Source: Virgibacillus dokdonensis
GTDB taxonomy: Bacteria; Bacillota; Bacilli; Bacillales; Amphibacillaceae
Length of the DNA: 64,000 bases
Direction of reading: 5' to 3'
Assembly (NCBI RefSeq): GCF_900166595.1
Contig: NZ_LT745763.1
Span: 1,334,814-1,398,813 of the forward strand
Shown here: positions 19,740 through 29,097 of the stretch, piece after piece
Layout: every line of letters starts with the position of its first letter
How positions within the stretch are numbered: position 1 is the stretch's first letter
Notes under the pieces: model-generated
What the model was told of the DNA's origin: nothing
Databases searched by the model: none
What the model saw: only the letters and a program-made list of their open reading frames with translations
Position numbers and translations under genes: made by a program

Positions 19740-20000
19740 ATGGGATATATATTGCCAATAAAGCAATACCAATATCAGCAATATCACCAAAGAATAAGCG
19801 TAAAGAAACAGGATACAATGCCAGTTCAACGACCATTTAAAAGCGTACTTGATCGCAGGCATCAACAATTATCCAAACAATATGAACGACTCCATGTAGC
19901 TGGATATGATCGGTATGTGTTAACAAACCAAGAAGCTTTGGTATCATCGAAGTTTCGTGGAATGTATAAAAAAGGAGATCGGTTCAGCGTAGAGGTATGA
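19740..20000 (+). CDS. Small basic, tyrosine- and glutamine-rich protein, unknown
   Basis: An 86-residue product beginning MGYILPIKQYQYQQYHQR, with many Tyr, Gln, Arg and Lys residues and no membrane segment. The ATG follows AAAGGAGTGGTGGTAC. The composition fits a spore-associated protein, an inference from context only. It ends just before a strong terminator shared with the convergent DUF421 gene. Confidence 0.65.
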   Translation: MGYILPIKQYQYQQYHQRISVKKQDTMPVQRPFKSVLDRRHQQLSKQYERLHVAGYDRYVLTNQEALVSSKFRGMYKKGDRFSVEV

Positions 20001-20022
20001 TAAGTTTTTTGACTTACTATTG

Positions 20023-20068
20023 AATATGATGAGAAGTAATCCTAATTACTTCTCATCATATTTTTTAT
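20023..20068. terminator. 18-bp terminator whose right arm is DUF421 coding sequence
   Basis: AATATGATGAGAAGTAAT and ATTACTTCTCATCATATT form a perfect 18-bp stem around CCTA, followed by six T. Most of the right arm encodes the last codons and stop of the convergent DUF421 gene. Confidence 0.85.
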
Positions 20069-20756
20069 GCTCTCTATTCACATAAGGAAGAATAAATAAC
20101 CCTTCGCCTTTTTTATATTCGGCATAAAAAACATCGCTTATATGTTTATATTGTTGTTCTTCTAATTGGTCCATTAACCATTCCTCCGTCAAATTTTTCT
20201 CTTTTAAATTGTCATAGATAATTTCTCCATCATTGATTAGCGTAGTGGCTAAATACGTTTTCTCAGTTGAAACTTGAAGCTCTTGCTTATTCGGTGTTTG
20301 ATAGGCAGGCTTTAGAATAACAGATACGGTTCCGTTTGTTTCCATAAAAGCAAATTCTACTTCTCGTATTGAAAAAACATCTTTAGCCCGTAAGAGGCTT
20401 TGTAATTGATTAATATCCAAATTATTTTTTTTCATTACATCTCTAATTAACTTGCCACGATAAATAATAAAATCGGGTGCTCCTTCTAACAAGCTGCGCG
20501 TACGTTTGAATTTTTGTGTAGTTATCTCTGTTATATATAGCAAACTTCCCCAAAGAATAATCACAAAGGCTATTTCAATGACACCTGCTTCTTTGTCGAA
20601 TAAAGCATTTCCTACTAATTCTCCGAGAATTAAAGCAGATATGAAGTCAAACGGCGTTAATTGAGTAATTTGTGTTTTCCCTAATAATTTTGTGAGCAAG
20701 AACAAGGCGAAAAATCCGAAAATGGTATCTATGAGCATTAGCCAATAGTGATTCAA
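20046..20756 (-). CDS. DUF421/YetF-family membrane protein
   Basis: Three N-terminal membrane helices (about residues 3-20, 36-50 and 58-75: LMLIDTIFGFFALFLLTKLL, FDFISALILGELVGNAL, IEIAFVIILWGSLLYI) precede the soluble DUF421 domain with EGAPDFIIYRGKLIRDVMKKNNL and SIREVEFAFMETNGTVSVILK. I take the TTG after AAGGAGGTCATTCA as start (236 residues); the frame is open 19 codons further but without a better site. YetF-like proteins are often sporulation-linked; the function is not known. Confidence 0.88.
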   Translation of the reverse strand: MNHYWLMLIDTIFGFFALFLLTKLLGKTQITQLTPFDFISALILGELVGNALFDKEAGVIEIAFVIILWGSLLYITEITTQKFKRTRSLLEGAPDFIIYRGKLIRDVMKKNNLDINQLQSLLRAKDVFSIREVEFAFMETNGTVSVILKPAYQTPNKQELQVSTEKTYLATTLINDGEIIYDNLKEKNLTEEWLMDQLEEQQYKHISDVFYAEYKKGEGLFILPYVNREHKKYDEK

Positions 20757-20828
20757 ATGAATGACCTCCTTGAAGCAAATCAGTTTTAGGTTTACCTGAT
20801 GGAGGGAATTCATTCACATAAATATTAG

Positions 20829-21085
20829 AAAAACATGGCTTATACTATAAACCTTATAACTTTATACTTTCCTATAGTAAGAACAAAGGCGCAAGCGCCC
20901 GGTTAGCAACGTAGCGAGTGGATGAAGCAACTAAAGTTTTATGGATCATGGTGAGCCGGTGTTGACGAATCAATGATGACTTATCGTAGGGCGATTCGTG
21001 AAGTCGCCTAGTTGCTGGGCGCTGGAGCCGGACGTGGCTAAATAATTTAGTAAGTTTATCAACAGCTGCAAAATTTTGTAATTTC
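20829..21085 (-). repeat. Dispersed composite repeat, inverted full-length copy
   Basis: Read on the reverse strand, the long module (about 21085-20882) runs from TTTTGCAGCTG through CCACGTCCGGCTCCAGCG to GGGCGCTTGCGCCTTTGTTC, then TTACTATAGGAAAGTATAAAG and GGTTTATAGTATAAG to 20829. It is very similar to the copy at 1018-1283 and in opposite orientation. Confidence 0.85.
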
Positions 21086-21100
21086 CTAGACCGAAATAAA

Positions 21101-21131
21101 ACAGAAGCAGGATAAAAGTGCCTGCTTCTGT
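21101..21131 (-). terminator. Terminator of the yjcG-yjcF transcript
   Basis: ACAGAAGCAGG and CCTGCTTCTGT form a perfect 11-bp stem; on the reverse strand it is followed by TTTTATTT. It lies about 90 bases after the yjcF stop. Confidence 0.85.
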
Positions 21132-21222
21132 TGAAAAAGGAAATGTAAAAATAGGAAACTTTTGGGATTGCAGCATAGCAAAACTACAACTTGTGTGAAT
21201 AAGCCAAATTTTAGATGAATGT

Positions 21223-21648
21223 TCAAGATAACTGTTTTACCATTGTAACATGAGGTATACCAGCATCTAGAAACTCATCAGATACAGTCTCATACCCTAA
21301 TTGCTGGTAAAATTTCTCAGCATGGGTTTGCCCATTTAACTTTGCTTTTTGATAGTCATTTTCAAGAATGGCCTGTTCCATATGGTGAATTAATTGTTTT
21401 CCAATAGATTTTCCACGATATTCTTTTAATACACAAATTCTTTCAAGTTTCCCGTAAGACTCTACAAAACGGAGACGGCTAGTAGCAATAGGAATTTCGC
21501 CATCGTAAGCTATGAAGTGGATTGCCTCGTCATCATATTTATCCATTTCTTCTTCAGGTGATACATTTTGTTCCTGAATAAAGACGACTGTACGGATATG
21601 ATAGGCGTCATCCTGTTCTTTATGTGTTGTGACTTCTTTTATAATCAT
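21223..21648 (-). CDS. yjcF: GNAT acetyltransferase YjcF
   Basis: A 141-residue single-domain N-acetyltransferase. The core is IATSRLRFVESYGKLERICVLKEYRGKSIGKQLI (beta4-alpha3 with the RGKSIGK pyrophosphate-binding loop) followed by KLNGQTHAEKFYQQLGYETVS. The start ATG overlaps the yjcG stop as ATGA, which indicates translational coupling; earlier in-frame starts lie inside yjcG. Substrate unknown. Confidence 0.9.
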   Translation of the reverse strand: MIIKEVTTHKEQDDAYHIRTVVFIQEQNVSPEEEMDKYDDEAIHFIAYDGEIPIATSRLRFVESYGKLERICVLKEYRGKSIGKQLIHHMEQAILENDYQKAKLNGQTHAEKFYQQLGYETVSDEFLDAGIPHVTMVKQLS

Positions 21649-22163
21649 ACGTACTCCTTTCCAAACACAAATGTTTCGTAAACGGTCCAAGACCCATTTT
21701 CTAGCTGATACATTAATTGGAAACGATCAATTTGGTCTTCTAGTTGGGTTTTCTTCATGCTTAAACTGCTATATACATCGGAGTATTCATCATCTGGAAG
21801 CTTTTGAGCAATCGTTATATGTGGTACAAAAGCATACTCGTGATTATCAGGAAATTTACCTGCATGCATTCTCTCGTATAAGTCAACGAGCTCTTGCCTT
21901 GGTTCGACTTTAAAATAGATGGTGTTCGTTATCGGAGCGAAAGTACTAACTTTGTTCATATAAATGGTAAAAGGATCTATTTCATTAGCAATATGTTTTA
22001 ATTCAATAATTAATTCATTAATCAGTTGATCATCTGCTTCAAAAGATTCCTTCAACGTAATGTGCGGAGGAATTAAAGCGTAGTGTGGATCATACCTTTT
22101 TCGATAAGAGTTTGCTTCATCTTGAATTTCCTTTGTTGGAAAAATAACAATACCATATTTCAT
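21645..22163 (-). CDS. yjcG: 2'-5' RNA ligase-like phosphoesterase YjcG
   Basis: A 172-residue 2H phosphoesterase. The two catalytic HxT motifs are visible as PPHITLKE (near residue 34) and VPHITIAQ (near 115). Family members act on cyclic or 2'-5' phosphates of RNA or nucleotides; the YjcG substrate is not known. The ATG follows GGAGGTTTTATGAG. It forms a coupled pair with yjcF. Confidence 0.92.
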   Translation of the reverse strand: MKYGIVIFPTKEIQDEANSYRKRYDPHYALIPPHITLKESFEADDQLINELIIELKHIANEIDPFTIYMNKVSTFAPITNTIYFKVEPRQELVDLYERMHAGKFPDNHEYAFVPHITIAQKLPDDEYSDVYSSLSMKKTQLEDQIDRFQLMYQLENGSWTVYETFVFGKEYV

Positions 22164-22296
22164 CTCATAAAACCTCCTAGTAGAATCAATGATTTATGCC
22201 TAATTCATTCAACCCTGTGCAATGATTTTACCTTAACCTTTATTATATCAAATATACTAATTAAATAAGAGAGTATTTTGTACTATCTGAAAAATA

Positions 22297-23022
22297 TTAT
22301 GGAAACATGGAAGTAAGGGTGCGCTTCATATCCTGTTGCCAATACTTCCATGTATGTTCTCCAGCCTCTAATTCGTAATAATCATAACTGGAGGCGGTAC
22401 TTTGTAAAATGTCATGAAGCTTTCGATTAGGTGTTAGGAAGTCCATCCTTTCGCCATTGGTCATCTGTACATCTGTTTCAGCTTTTCCGATTGTATGGTA
22501 AATGGCAACCCGATCCAAGTTTTTGGCTGTTTTTACTGCATTTAAAACGGTTTCGTTTACAAAAGGAGATTGCATGATGACTTTTCCAAACGTATTTGGA
22601 TAACGAATGGCAGTCATAAGGGCAAGCGTTCCTGCTAAAGAGTCGCCTAATAAGGCTCTAGATTGCCCCATGTAATAAGTAGGAAATAAATGATCTAAAA
22701 AAGGTACAACCTCATGTCCTAGAAATTTTATATAGGCTTCATTTTGTTTACCGTCCGGATGATACTTTTCACGGCGGTCAAACTTATCTTTGTATTGAAT
22801 GCCAACAAATATCGTATTGGTAATTTCTTGATTATCATGTAGCTTATCACTTAAAGTAGCTACTCTTCCAAGCTGATAATAATCATTGCCATCTTGCATA
22901 ATGCAAAGTTGATATTTGTATAATGGAGAGAAATCTTCCGGTTGATAAATTGTTAATGTCATATTTTCTTGTAAGTACTTGCTATTGATTTGTTTCTCAA
23001 TCATAGAACCTTTTCTTCCCAA
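22297..23022 (-). CDS. yjcH: Esterase-family hydrolase YjcH
   Basis: An alpha/beta hydrolase of the enterochelin-esterase-like (esterase D) group. LLGDSLAGTLALMTAIRYP is the nucleophile elbow (GDSLAG), FVGIQY and LEAGEHTWKYW give the expected core and the catalytic histidine. I chose the TTG after AAAGGAGTGAAAAAC (242 residues); a GTG three codons earlier overlaps the ribosome-binding site, and an ATG seven codons inside is also possible. Substrate unknown. Confidence 0.85.
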   Translation of the reverse strand: MGRKGSMIEKQINSKYLQENMTLTIYQPEDFSPLYKYQLCIMQDGNDYYQLGRVATLSDKLHDNQEITNTIFVGIQYKDKFDRREKYHPDGKQNEAYIKFLGHEVVPFLDHLFPTYYMGQSRALLGDSLAGTLALMTAIRYPNTFGKVIMQSPFVNETVLNAVKTAKNLDRVAIYHTIGKAETDVQMTNGERMDFLTPNRKLHDILQSTASSYDYYELEAGEHTWKYWQQDMKRTLTSMFP

Positions 23023-23151
23023 GTTTTTCACTCCTTTTACTCGAATATAAATGTGCCTTATACTTTCACATTGGATTTAAAAAACCTGACAAATGCAAGG
23101 TCCTGATTTCACATGTGTAAAGTTTGTAGGGATAAAAGGCATGGGTATGAA

Positions 23152-24969
23152 TTAAAGCTCTTCCCTTACCTGCCCTTTATTTAAATGATAATACTGTCCT
23201 TGCATGGCAAACAGCTCCTCATGGCTACCTTGTTCTTTGATTTCCCCATTTTCTAGCATAATAATCTTATCGGCTTCTTTAATTGTGTTCAGTCGATGAG
23301 CAATGACGAAACTCGTTCTCCCATTCATTAACCGTTTTAAAGCATCTTGGATCTTAAGCTCTGTTATAGTGTCAATATTACTTGTCGCCTCATCAAGAAT
23401 CAAGATTTTCGGTTTCGCTAATAGTGCGCGTGCAATCGTCAGTAATTGCTTTTGTCCTTGACTAATGCCGCTTCCTTCTTGGTCAAGCATTGTGTCATAT
23501 GCATTCGGTAGGAGTTGAATAAATGCATGCGCATTAGCATCTTTTGCAGCTTGAATGACTTCATCATCCGTCGCATCTAGACGTCCATATCTAATGTTTT
23601 CACGAATAGTTGCTCTGAATAAAAAGGCATCTTGTAAAACAAATGCCATATGCTGTCTTAAACTCGAACGTTGAATGGTTTTTAATGGTATACCATCCAA
23701 ATATATTTCCCCTGCATCGTAATTATAAAATCTAGAGATTAAATTAATTATGGTTGTTTTTCCTGCACCTGTATGCCCGACAAAAGCAATTGTTTCACCT
23801 GGTTTTGCTTCAAAGCTAATATTCTTTAAAATATAGCTATTTTCATATCCAAAAGAAACTTTATTAAAAACGAAATGTCCATTTGTAGTGGTAAGCTTTT
23901 GAGCCGTCTTTTCATCTGCTTCTTCCTGTTCTTTATCCAATACACGAAATACACGTTCGGCACCTGCTACAGCAGATAATAATATATTAAATTGATTGGA
24001 CAATTCATTTAACGGTCGTGTAAATTGTCTAGCATATTCTGTGAATATTACAATAACTCCTACTGTTACAACATTATTTATAGCTAAAATACCTCCTGCT
24101 AATGCGATGAGTCCAAAGCTTAAAAAATTGAGCATGTTCATTACTTTGGGGATAAACCCAGAAATGGTCAGAGCCCAAAACCCTGCATGATTTAATTGCT
24201 TATTACGTGTTTCAAATTCTTTTATAACACGCTTTTCTTGAGAAAAAGCTTTGACAATATGCTGACCAGATAAAATTTCTTCAACATAGCCATTCACTTC
24301 GCCTAAATTTTTCTGCTGTAATTTATATAAAGGGCCTGTTCGCTTTGTTATCCAGCGAATGGCAAGAAACATAATTGGTACTATTACCATAGTAATAGCT
24401 GTTAGTATCGGGCTAAGATAGAGCATAACACCTATCGTTCCTGTTAGAGTTAGAACGCTCGAAAATATTTGGATAACGGATTGATTCAACGTGTTATTCA
24501 CATTGTCAATATCGTTTGTAATCCGACTCATTAATTCCCCGTGTTGTCGCTTATCAAAATAAGCAATTGGCAACCGATGAAATTGATAAAACAAGTGTTT
24601 TCTTAGCGCGAAAACGGTGTTTTGGGCAATGCCAATCATCCAAAAATTTTGCAGGAAAATGGCTAAAGCATGAAAGAGATAGATGACTACAAGCCAAATC
24701 AATAACGTAACTAATCCGGTTGTTTCTTTAGTAACAATGAAATCATCAATTGCCATACCAATCATAAACGGTCCTAAAAGACCGAGTGCAGAACTAGCGA
24801 CAACCATTAAAATGACGAGTGTTAACTTTCCCTTTTCATTAGCTAAATAAGTCCAAATACGCTTGATGGTTCCTTTCGTATCTTGAGCACGTTTTTGATT
24901 ATGGCTTGAATTTGATGATATGGGTATTTTTTTATATTGAAAAGGCTGTTTCAATTGTTTACTTAGCAT
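23152..24969 (-). CDS. ABC exporter subunit with intact ATPase motifs (YfiC-like)
   Basis: A half-transporter with a six-helix exporter domain (about residues 45-330) and a nucleotide-binding domain (about 360-600). Walker A is GHTGAGKTT, the signature is ISQGQKQLL, Walker B is ILILDEATSNID with catalytic Glu, and the switch is VIAHRLN. The ATG at 24969 overlaps the upstream partner by 11 bases. The N-terminal 40 residues are polar and unusual. With its neighbour it forms a heterodimeric multidrug-type exporter, like YfiBC or YheIH of B. subtilis; the cargo is not known. Confidence 0.88.
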   Translation of the reverse strand: MLSKQLKQPFQYKKIPISSNSSHNQKRAQDTKGTIKRIWTYLANEKGKLTLVILMVVASSALGLLGPFMIGMAIDDFIVTKETTGLVTLLIWLVVIYLFHALAIFLQNFWMIGIAQNTVFALRKHLFYQFHRLPIAYFDKRQHGELMSRITNDIDNVNNTLNQSVIQIFSSVLTLTGTIGVMLYLSPILTAITMVIVPIMFLAIRWITKRTGPLYKLQQKNLGEVNGYVEEILSGQHIVKAFSQEKRVIKEFETRNKQLNHAGFWALTISGFIPKVMNMLNFLSFGLIALAGGILAINNVVTVGVIVIFTEYARQFTRPLNELSNQFNILLSAVAGAERVFRVLDKEQEEADEKTAQKLTTTNGHFVFNKVSFGYENSYILKNISFEAKPGETIAFVGHTGAGKTTIINLISRFYNYDAGEIYLDGIPLKTIQRSSLRQHMAFVLQDAFLFRATIRENIRYGRLDATDDEVIQAAKDANAHAFIQLLPNAYDTMLDQEGSGISQGQKQLLTIARALLAKPKILILDEATSNIDTITELKIQDALKRLMNGRTSFVIAHRLNTIKEADKIIMLENGEIKEQGSHEELFAMQGQYYHLNKGQVREEL

Positions 24970-26695
24970 GGGAAACTTCCTTTCCAAATTGAGATTCTAC
25001 AATACGCTGATATAGCTTAGAAGATTTAAGAAGGGATTGATGTGTGCCAAGTGCTAGTATTTCTCCTCTATCCAAAAGAAGAATACGGTCGGCACGCATT
25101 GCTGTACTTATCTTCTGTGTAATAATTAATGTAGTGCAATGATAGGTTTCAATAGCTTCTAACAATCGAGATTCTGTAGCTAAATCCAGTGCGCTTGTAC
25201 TATCATCCAACATTAGGATTTTTGGTTTTCGAATAAGTGCTCTGGCGATAGAAATTCGTTGTTTTTGTCCTCCGGAAAGATTAACTCCTTTTTGCCCGAC
25301 TTTAGTTTCATAACGCTCATTTAACTGCATAATTGTTTCATGAATTTGTGCATCTTTTGCTGCTTGTATAATTTCTCCCATGGTAGCCCTAGCTTTTCCC
25401 CAAGCGATATTTTCCTTTATCATACCAGTAAATAGCAAAGGAGATTGAGGTACGTAGCCTATACTATCGCGAAGCTGGTTCAAAGGATACGACGTAACGT
25501 CTTGATCATCAATAGTAATGATCCCATGATTAGCCTTATACAGTCGAGGGATTAATTGAAATAAAGATGTCTTCCCTGCACCAGTAGCGCCCATTACAGC
25601 AATTCTTTCGCCACTATTCACGTTAAAGGTGATATCGTGCAAGACCGATTCTTTATGAGTAGGATAGGAAAAATATACGTGTTGGAAAGATATTGCCCCA
25701 CGTTGAACATGATTGGCGGTAGTGTCATTCCATTCTACTTTTTGCGCTTCCTCTGTATGGATATGCAAAATGTCGTTCACACGTTTGGTAGAAGCTTGCA
25801 TTCGTGAAAACGCCATAATAATAAACGTAAACATAGAAATAGACATGGAAACCCTTAATGCATAATTAATCATTGCAACAACATCGCCAACATTCGTTGT
25901 CCCGGCTACTACTTGTGCATTGCCTAACCAAATAATAAATAATAGGCTCATATTCATAACAAATAACAAAACGGGCATCGAAGCTTCAACGAAACGAAAG
26001 GTCGCCCTCGTTCTCTCGGCTAACGATTGGTTGGCTTTTTTAAATCGTGCTTCTTCGTGTTTTCTACGAGAAAAAGCTTTGATTAAGCGCATACCAATCA
26101 AATTTTCTTGCATCACCTGATTTAATGTATCGACGCTTTTTTGTACGTTTTGAAATAACTTGCTAGCAATTTTAAGCACCCAAAGAACAAAACCAACTAA
26201 TAGTGGAACGGTAATGAGAAAAATAATAGCAAGCTTAGCGTTTACGATAAAGGCCATTACAACACCACCAATAACGATTAGTGGTGCTTTTGACATAATT
26301 CGAAGGATCATATAGATGGTATTTTGCATTTGTCGAATATCATTGGAGAATCGAGTCATTAAAGCGGATGTTGGATATTGATTCAAATGTGAAAATGAAA
26401 AGGCTTGTATTTTAGCAAATAGCTCTTCACGTAGATCGTAAGCAAATCCCCAGCTTACATGTGAAGCGTAAAATGAGTTAATCAGACCAGCTATGAATGC
26501 GATGAAAGCAAGCGTAATCATAATGCTTCCCCATTTCAAGATGGTTGATAAATCTTGATTCACCACTCCTTCGTTAATCATTTTCCCTAATAAAAAGGGA
26601 AGCGCAAGCTCCACAGCCAGTTCAACAAGCATAAGTGCAAATGCAACGGCCGCCGGTAGCTTATATGGTTTCAAAAATGATAAAACAGTCTTCAA
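24959..26695 (-). CDS. ABC exporter subunit with degenerate ATPase site (YfiB-like)
   Basis: A 578-residue half-transporter: membrane domain about 12-300, nucleotide-binding domain about 335-565. Walker A is GATGAGKTS and the signature LSGGQKQR is canonical, but Walker B ends ILMLDDSTSALD, with Asp in place of the catalytic Glu, and the switch reads ITQKIS with Gln in place of His. These are the usual changes in the non-hydrolysing site of heterodimeric exporters. The TTG start follows GGGAGGAGTCATCC. First gene of the operon with the downstream partner. Confidence 0.88.
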   Translation of the reverse strand: MKTVLSFLKPYKLPAAVAFALMLVELAVELALPFLLGKMINEGVVNQDLSTILKWGSIMITLAFIAFIAGLINSFYASHVSWGFAYDLREELFAKIQAFSFSHLNQYPTSALMTRFSNDIRQMQNTIYMILRIMSKAPLIVIGGVVMAFIVNAKLAIIFLITVPLLVGFVLWVLKIASKLFQNVQKSVDTLNQVMQENLIGMRLIKAFSRRKHEEARFKKANQSLAERTRATFRFVEASMPVLLFVMNMSLLFIIWLGNAQVVAGTTNVGDVVAMINYALRVSMSISMFTFIIMAFSRMQASTKRVNDILHIHTEEAQKVEWNDTTANHVQRGAISFQHVYFSYPTHKESVLHDITFNVNSGERIAVMGATGAGKTSLFQLIPRLYKANHGIITIDDQDVTSYPLNQLRDSIGYVPQSPLLFTGMIKENIAWGKARATMGEIIQAAKDAQIHETIMQLNERYETKVGQKGVNLSGGQKQRISIARALIRKPKILMLDDSTSALDLATESRLLEAIETYHCTTLIITQKISTAMRADRILLLDRGEILALGTHQSLLKSSKLYQRIVESQFGKEVSHAK

Positions 26696-26999
26696 GGATG
26701 ACTCCTCCCCATGATGCTACACAATTTCTATCTATTATAAATGGATTTTATGGATTTATCCAATATCCTAACCACAAAGAGATTAATGATAAATAATTCA
26801 CAAACGATATACAAATCCCGGCAGACCACTTCAAGTAAAAGATAGAGAAGGTTTTAAGCTTCCATTTTATTAATAAAAATAACTTATTCCTTATAGATGC
26901 GCTTTGTATAAAAAGCAGACTATAGGGGAAAATTTGTTTGAGTCAATTCAAGCTTTCTTAAAAAATATTAAGGATATTTAAAAACTTTGGAGGGAAATC
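26696..26999. other. Divergent promoter region of exporter and first permease
   Basis: A 304-base spacer. On the reverse strand TTGTGAATTATTTATCA at 26803-26787 matches a Rex operator in its left half only. No other element was resolved. Confidence 0.35.
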
Positions 27000-28058
27000 A
27001 TGACGATACTTCAAGAGATTCAACAGACATTTACGGATATGAAAATTGTTAGTGCCATTTCTTCTACGTTGTTCATTATATTGTTGGGATTTTTTCTACG
27101 TAAAAGAGAAATATTTAACGATCAAGTAGGAAAGGTACTATCAAAAGTAGTTCTTATTGTTGCATTACCAGCGTTAGCATTTAAAGCATTTATGAAAGAT
27201 ATTGATGCTGAATCATTAGCAGAAGGAATAGAGGTGCTTATCTGGGGAATAGCTATCTATATTATATTGATCCTGATATCCAAACCAATGTACTTAAAAT
27301 ATAAAGGGGATCGTCAGGACACATTACGTGTATTAACTATATTTGGATCTACTACGTTTTTTGGAATACCGATTGTTGGCGCAATTTATGGAGCAGAAGG
27401 AATTTTATATGCTTCTATTTTCAATATTGGGTACCGTATTTTTCTATACTCCTATGGATATATCAAAATGAGTGGATTGAAAATGGAAGTAGGGAATGTA
27501 AAAGAGATGTTCCTTAATCCTATCATTATTGCCACTTTTTTAGGATTATTTATCTGGATATTTCAAGGGTATTTGCCCCAAGTTAGTGTCGTGGCAGAAG
27601 ATGGAACAAAAGCAGACGTGGCATTTTTACGCATTGACCAAACAGCACCTTGGTTATTTCAGCCGATGGAATATCTTGCTCGATTAGCTTCACCACTTGC
27701 ATGGTTAGCAATTGGGGCTACTTTAGGGGCGATTAAGTTTAGAACAGCTTTAACCGATCGCACATCCTTGTTCTATAGCTTTAATAAAGTAATTATTGTT
27801 CCTCTTTTAAATATTGCTTTCCTTTCTTTGCTTGCAGTAACAAATGTTCTTGTTGTAAGTGATGTTTCTTTAGGAACAATAGTGATTATGATGGCAACCC
27901 CAACAGCTACAGTGGCAGCAGCGTATGCAATCAGCTTCGATCGAGATGCTTTGTTAGCTTCAAACGCATCGCTACTATCAACCATTACAGCAGTTATATT
28001 TATTCCAGTATGGATTATTGTAATTAATATAATAGCTGGATTACCTATATTTGGATAA
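27000..28058 (+). CDS. AEC-family permease, copy 1
   Basis: A 352-residue inner-membrane carrier of the auxin efflux carrier family with about ten helices, including SAISSTLFIILLGFFL, GSTTFFGIPIVGAIYGAEG (the conserved broken helix) and TPTATVAAAYAISFDRDALLASNASLLST. Family members in Firmicutes carry malate, lactate or other 2-hydroxy acids. The ATG follows TTGGAGGGAAATC. It is 25 bases before a D-2-hydroxyacid dehydrogenase gene, and the pair is repeated immediately downstream. Substrate is inferred to be a short 2-hydroxy or 2-oxo acid. Confidence 0.88.
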   Translation: MTILQEIQQTFTDMKIVSAISSTLFIILLGFFLRKREIFNDQVGKVLSKVVLIVALPALAFKAFMKDIDAESLAEGIEVLIWGIAIYIILILISKPMYLKYKGDRQDTLRVLTIFGSTTFFGIPIVGAIYGAEGILYASIFNIGYRIFLYSYGYIKMSGLKMEVGNVKEMFLNPIIIATFLGLFIWIFQGYLPQVSVVAEDGTKADVAFLRIDQTAPWLFQPMEYLARLASPLAWLAIGATLGAIKFRTALTDRTSLFYSFNKVIIVPLLNIAFLSLLAVTNVLVVSDVSLGTIVIMMATPTATVAAAYAISFDRDALLASNASLLSTITAVIFIPVWIIVINIIAGLPIFG

Positions 28059-28083
28059 TGAAGCATAAAAGGAGAATGAAATC

Positions 28084-29097
28084 ATGAATTTTAAAATAGT
28101 ATGTTATGGAGTTCGTGAAAATGAAACTGCCTTCTTCCATAAACTTAATCTATATCAATTTCAATTAAAGCTAATAAAACCTTTGTTAACCCATGAAAAC
28201 ATAGAAACAGCAGAGGGCGCAGATGGTGTCTTATTAAGGGCTAACTGTACGGCTGATAGAAAAAACTTGAAGAAATTGCAGGAGTACGGTGTGAAGTATG
28301 TTTTCACTCGCACAGTAGGCTACAATCATATTGATTTAGAGGCCGCTAAAGATTATAACATATATGTAGCAAGAGTTCCTTCTTATTCTCCGAATGCAAT
28401 TGCAGAATTAGCCTTAACTTTGGCAATGTCTTTGTTAAGGCATACAGCTTATACGACAGCAAAAACAGCTAATAAAGATTTTACCGTTGACCCAGTCATG
28501 TTTAGTAAAGAAGTGAGAAATTGTAAAGTAGGGATTATAGGTACAGGAAAAATTGGACTTACGGAAGCAAAATTGTTCAAAGGTTTAGGTGCAACAGTGT
28601 TAGGCTATGATATTTACCAAAGTGAAGCAGCTAAACGAGTGGTTACTTTTAAGGAATTGGACGAACTGTTAAAAGAAAGCGACATTGTTAGCATTCATGT
28701 TCCATACTTACCAGGTGAAAACGAAAAGATGATTAATAAATCATTTATTTCTAAGATGAAAGATGGGGCTATTTTAATTAATACTGCTCGTGGTGAACTG
28801 CAAGATAATGAAGCAATACTTGAAGCTTTGCTAACGAAAAAAATGGAAGGATTTGCTACGGATGTATTCGCTAATGAAAAAGAGATCTTTTTCCAAAAGT
28901 TTACTAACAACGATGAACTTGATCCAACAGTCAAGGGTTTGATTGAACTGTATCCAAGAGTGTTAATTACTCCTCATATCGGTTCCAATACAGATGAGGC
29001 ACTTAAAAATATGATTGAAACTAGCTACCAAAATTTTTACGATGTACTAACAAATGGAAGAACTTCGAATGCCGTTTCTCTAACGAAAAATAGCTAA
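28084..29097 (+). CDS. D-2-hydroxyacid (D-lactate type) dehydrogenase, copy 1
   Basis: A 337-residue NAD-dependent reductase of the D-LDH/VanH group. The Rossmann motif is VGIIGTGKIG (about residues 151-160). The catalytic residues sit in NTARGE (Arg), DVFANEKEIFF (Glu) and ITPHIGSNTDEA (His). FTRTVGYNHIDLEAA is the family's substrate-side strand. It interconverts a 2-oxo acid such as pyruvate and its D-2-hydroxy acid; D-lactate is the likeliest. The ATG follows AAAGGAGAATGAAATC. Confidence 0.92.
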   Translation: MNFKIVCYGVRENETAFFHKLNLYQFQLKLIKPLLTHENIETAEGADGVLLRANCTADRKNLKKLQEYGVKYVFTRTVGYNHIDLEAAKDYNIYVARVPSYSPNAIAELALTLAMSLLRHTAYTTAKTANKDFTVDPVMFSKEVRNCKVGIIGTGKIGLTEAKLFKGLGATVLGYDIYQSEAAKRVVTFKELDELLKESDIVSIHVPYLPGENEKMINKSFISKMKDGAILINTARGELQDNEAILEALLTKKMEGFATDVFANEKEIFFQKFTNNDELDPTVKGLIELYPRVLITPHIGSNTDEALKNMIETSYQNFYDVLTNGRTSNAVSLTKNS

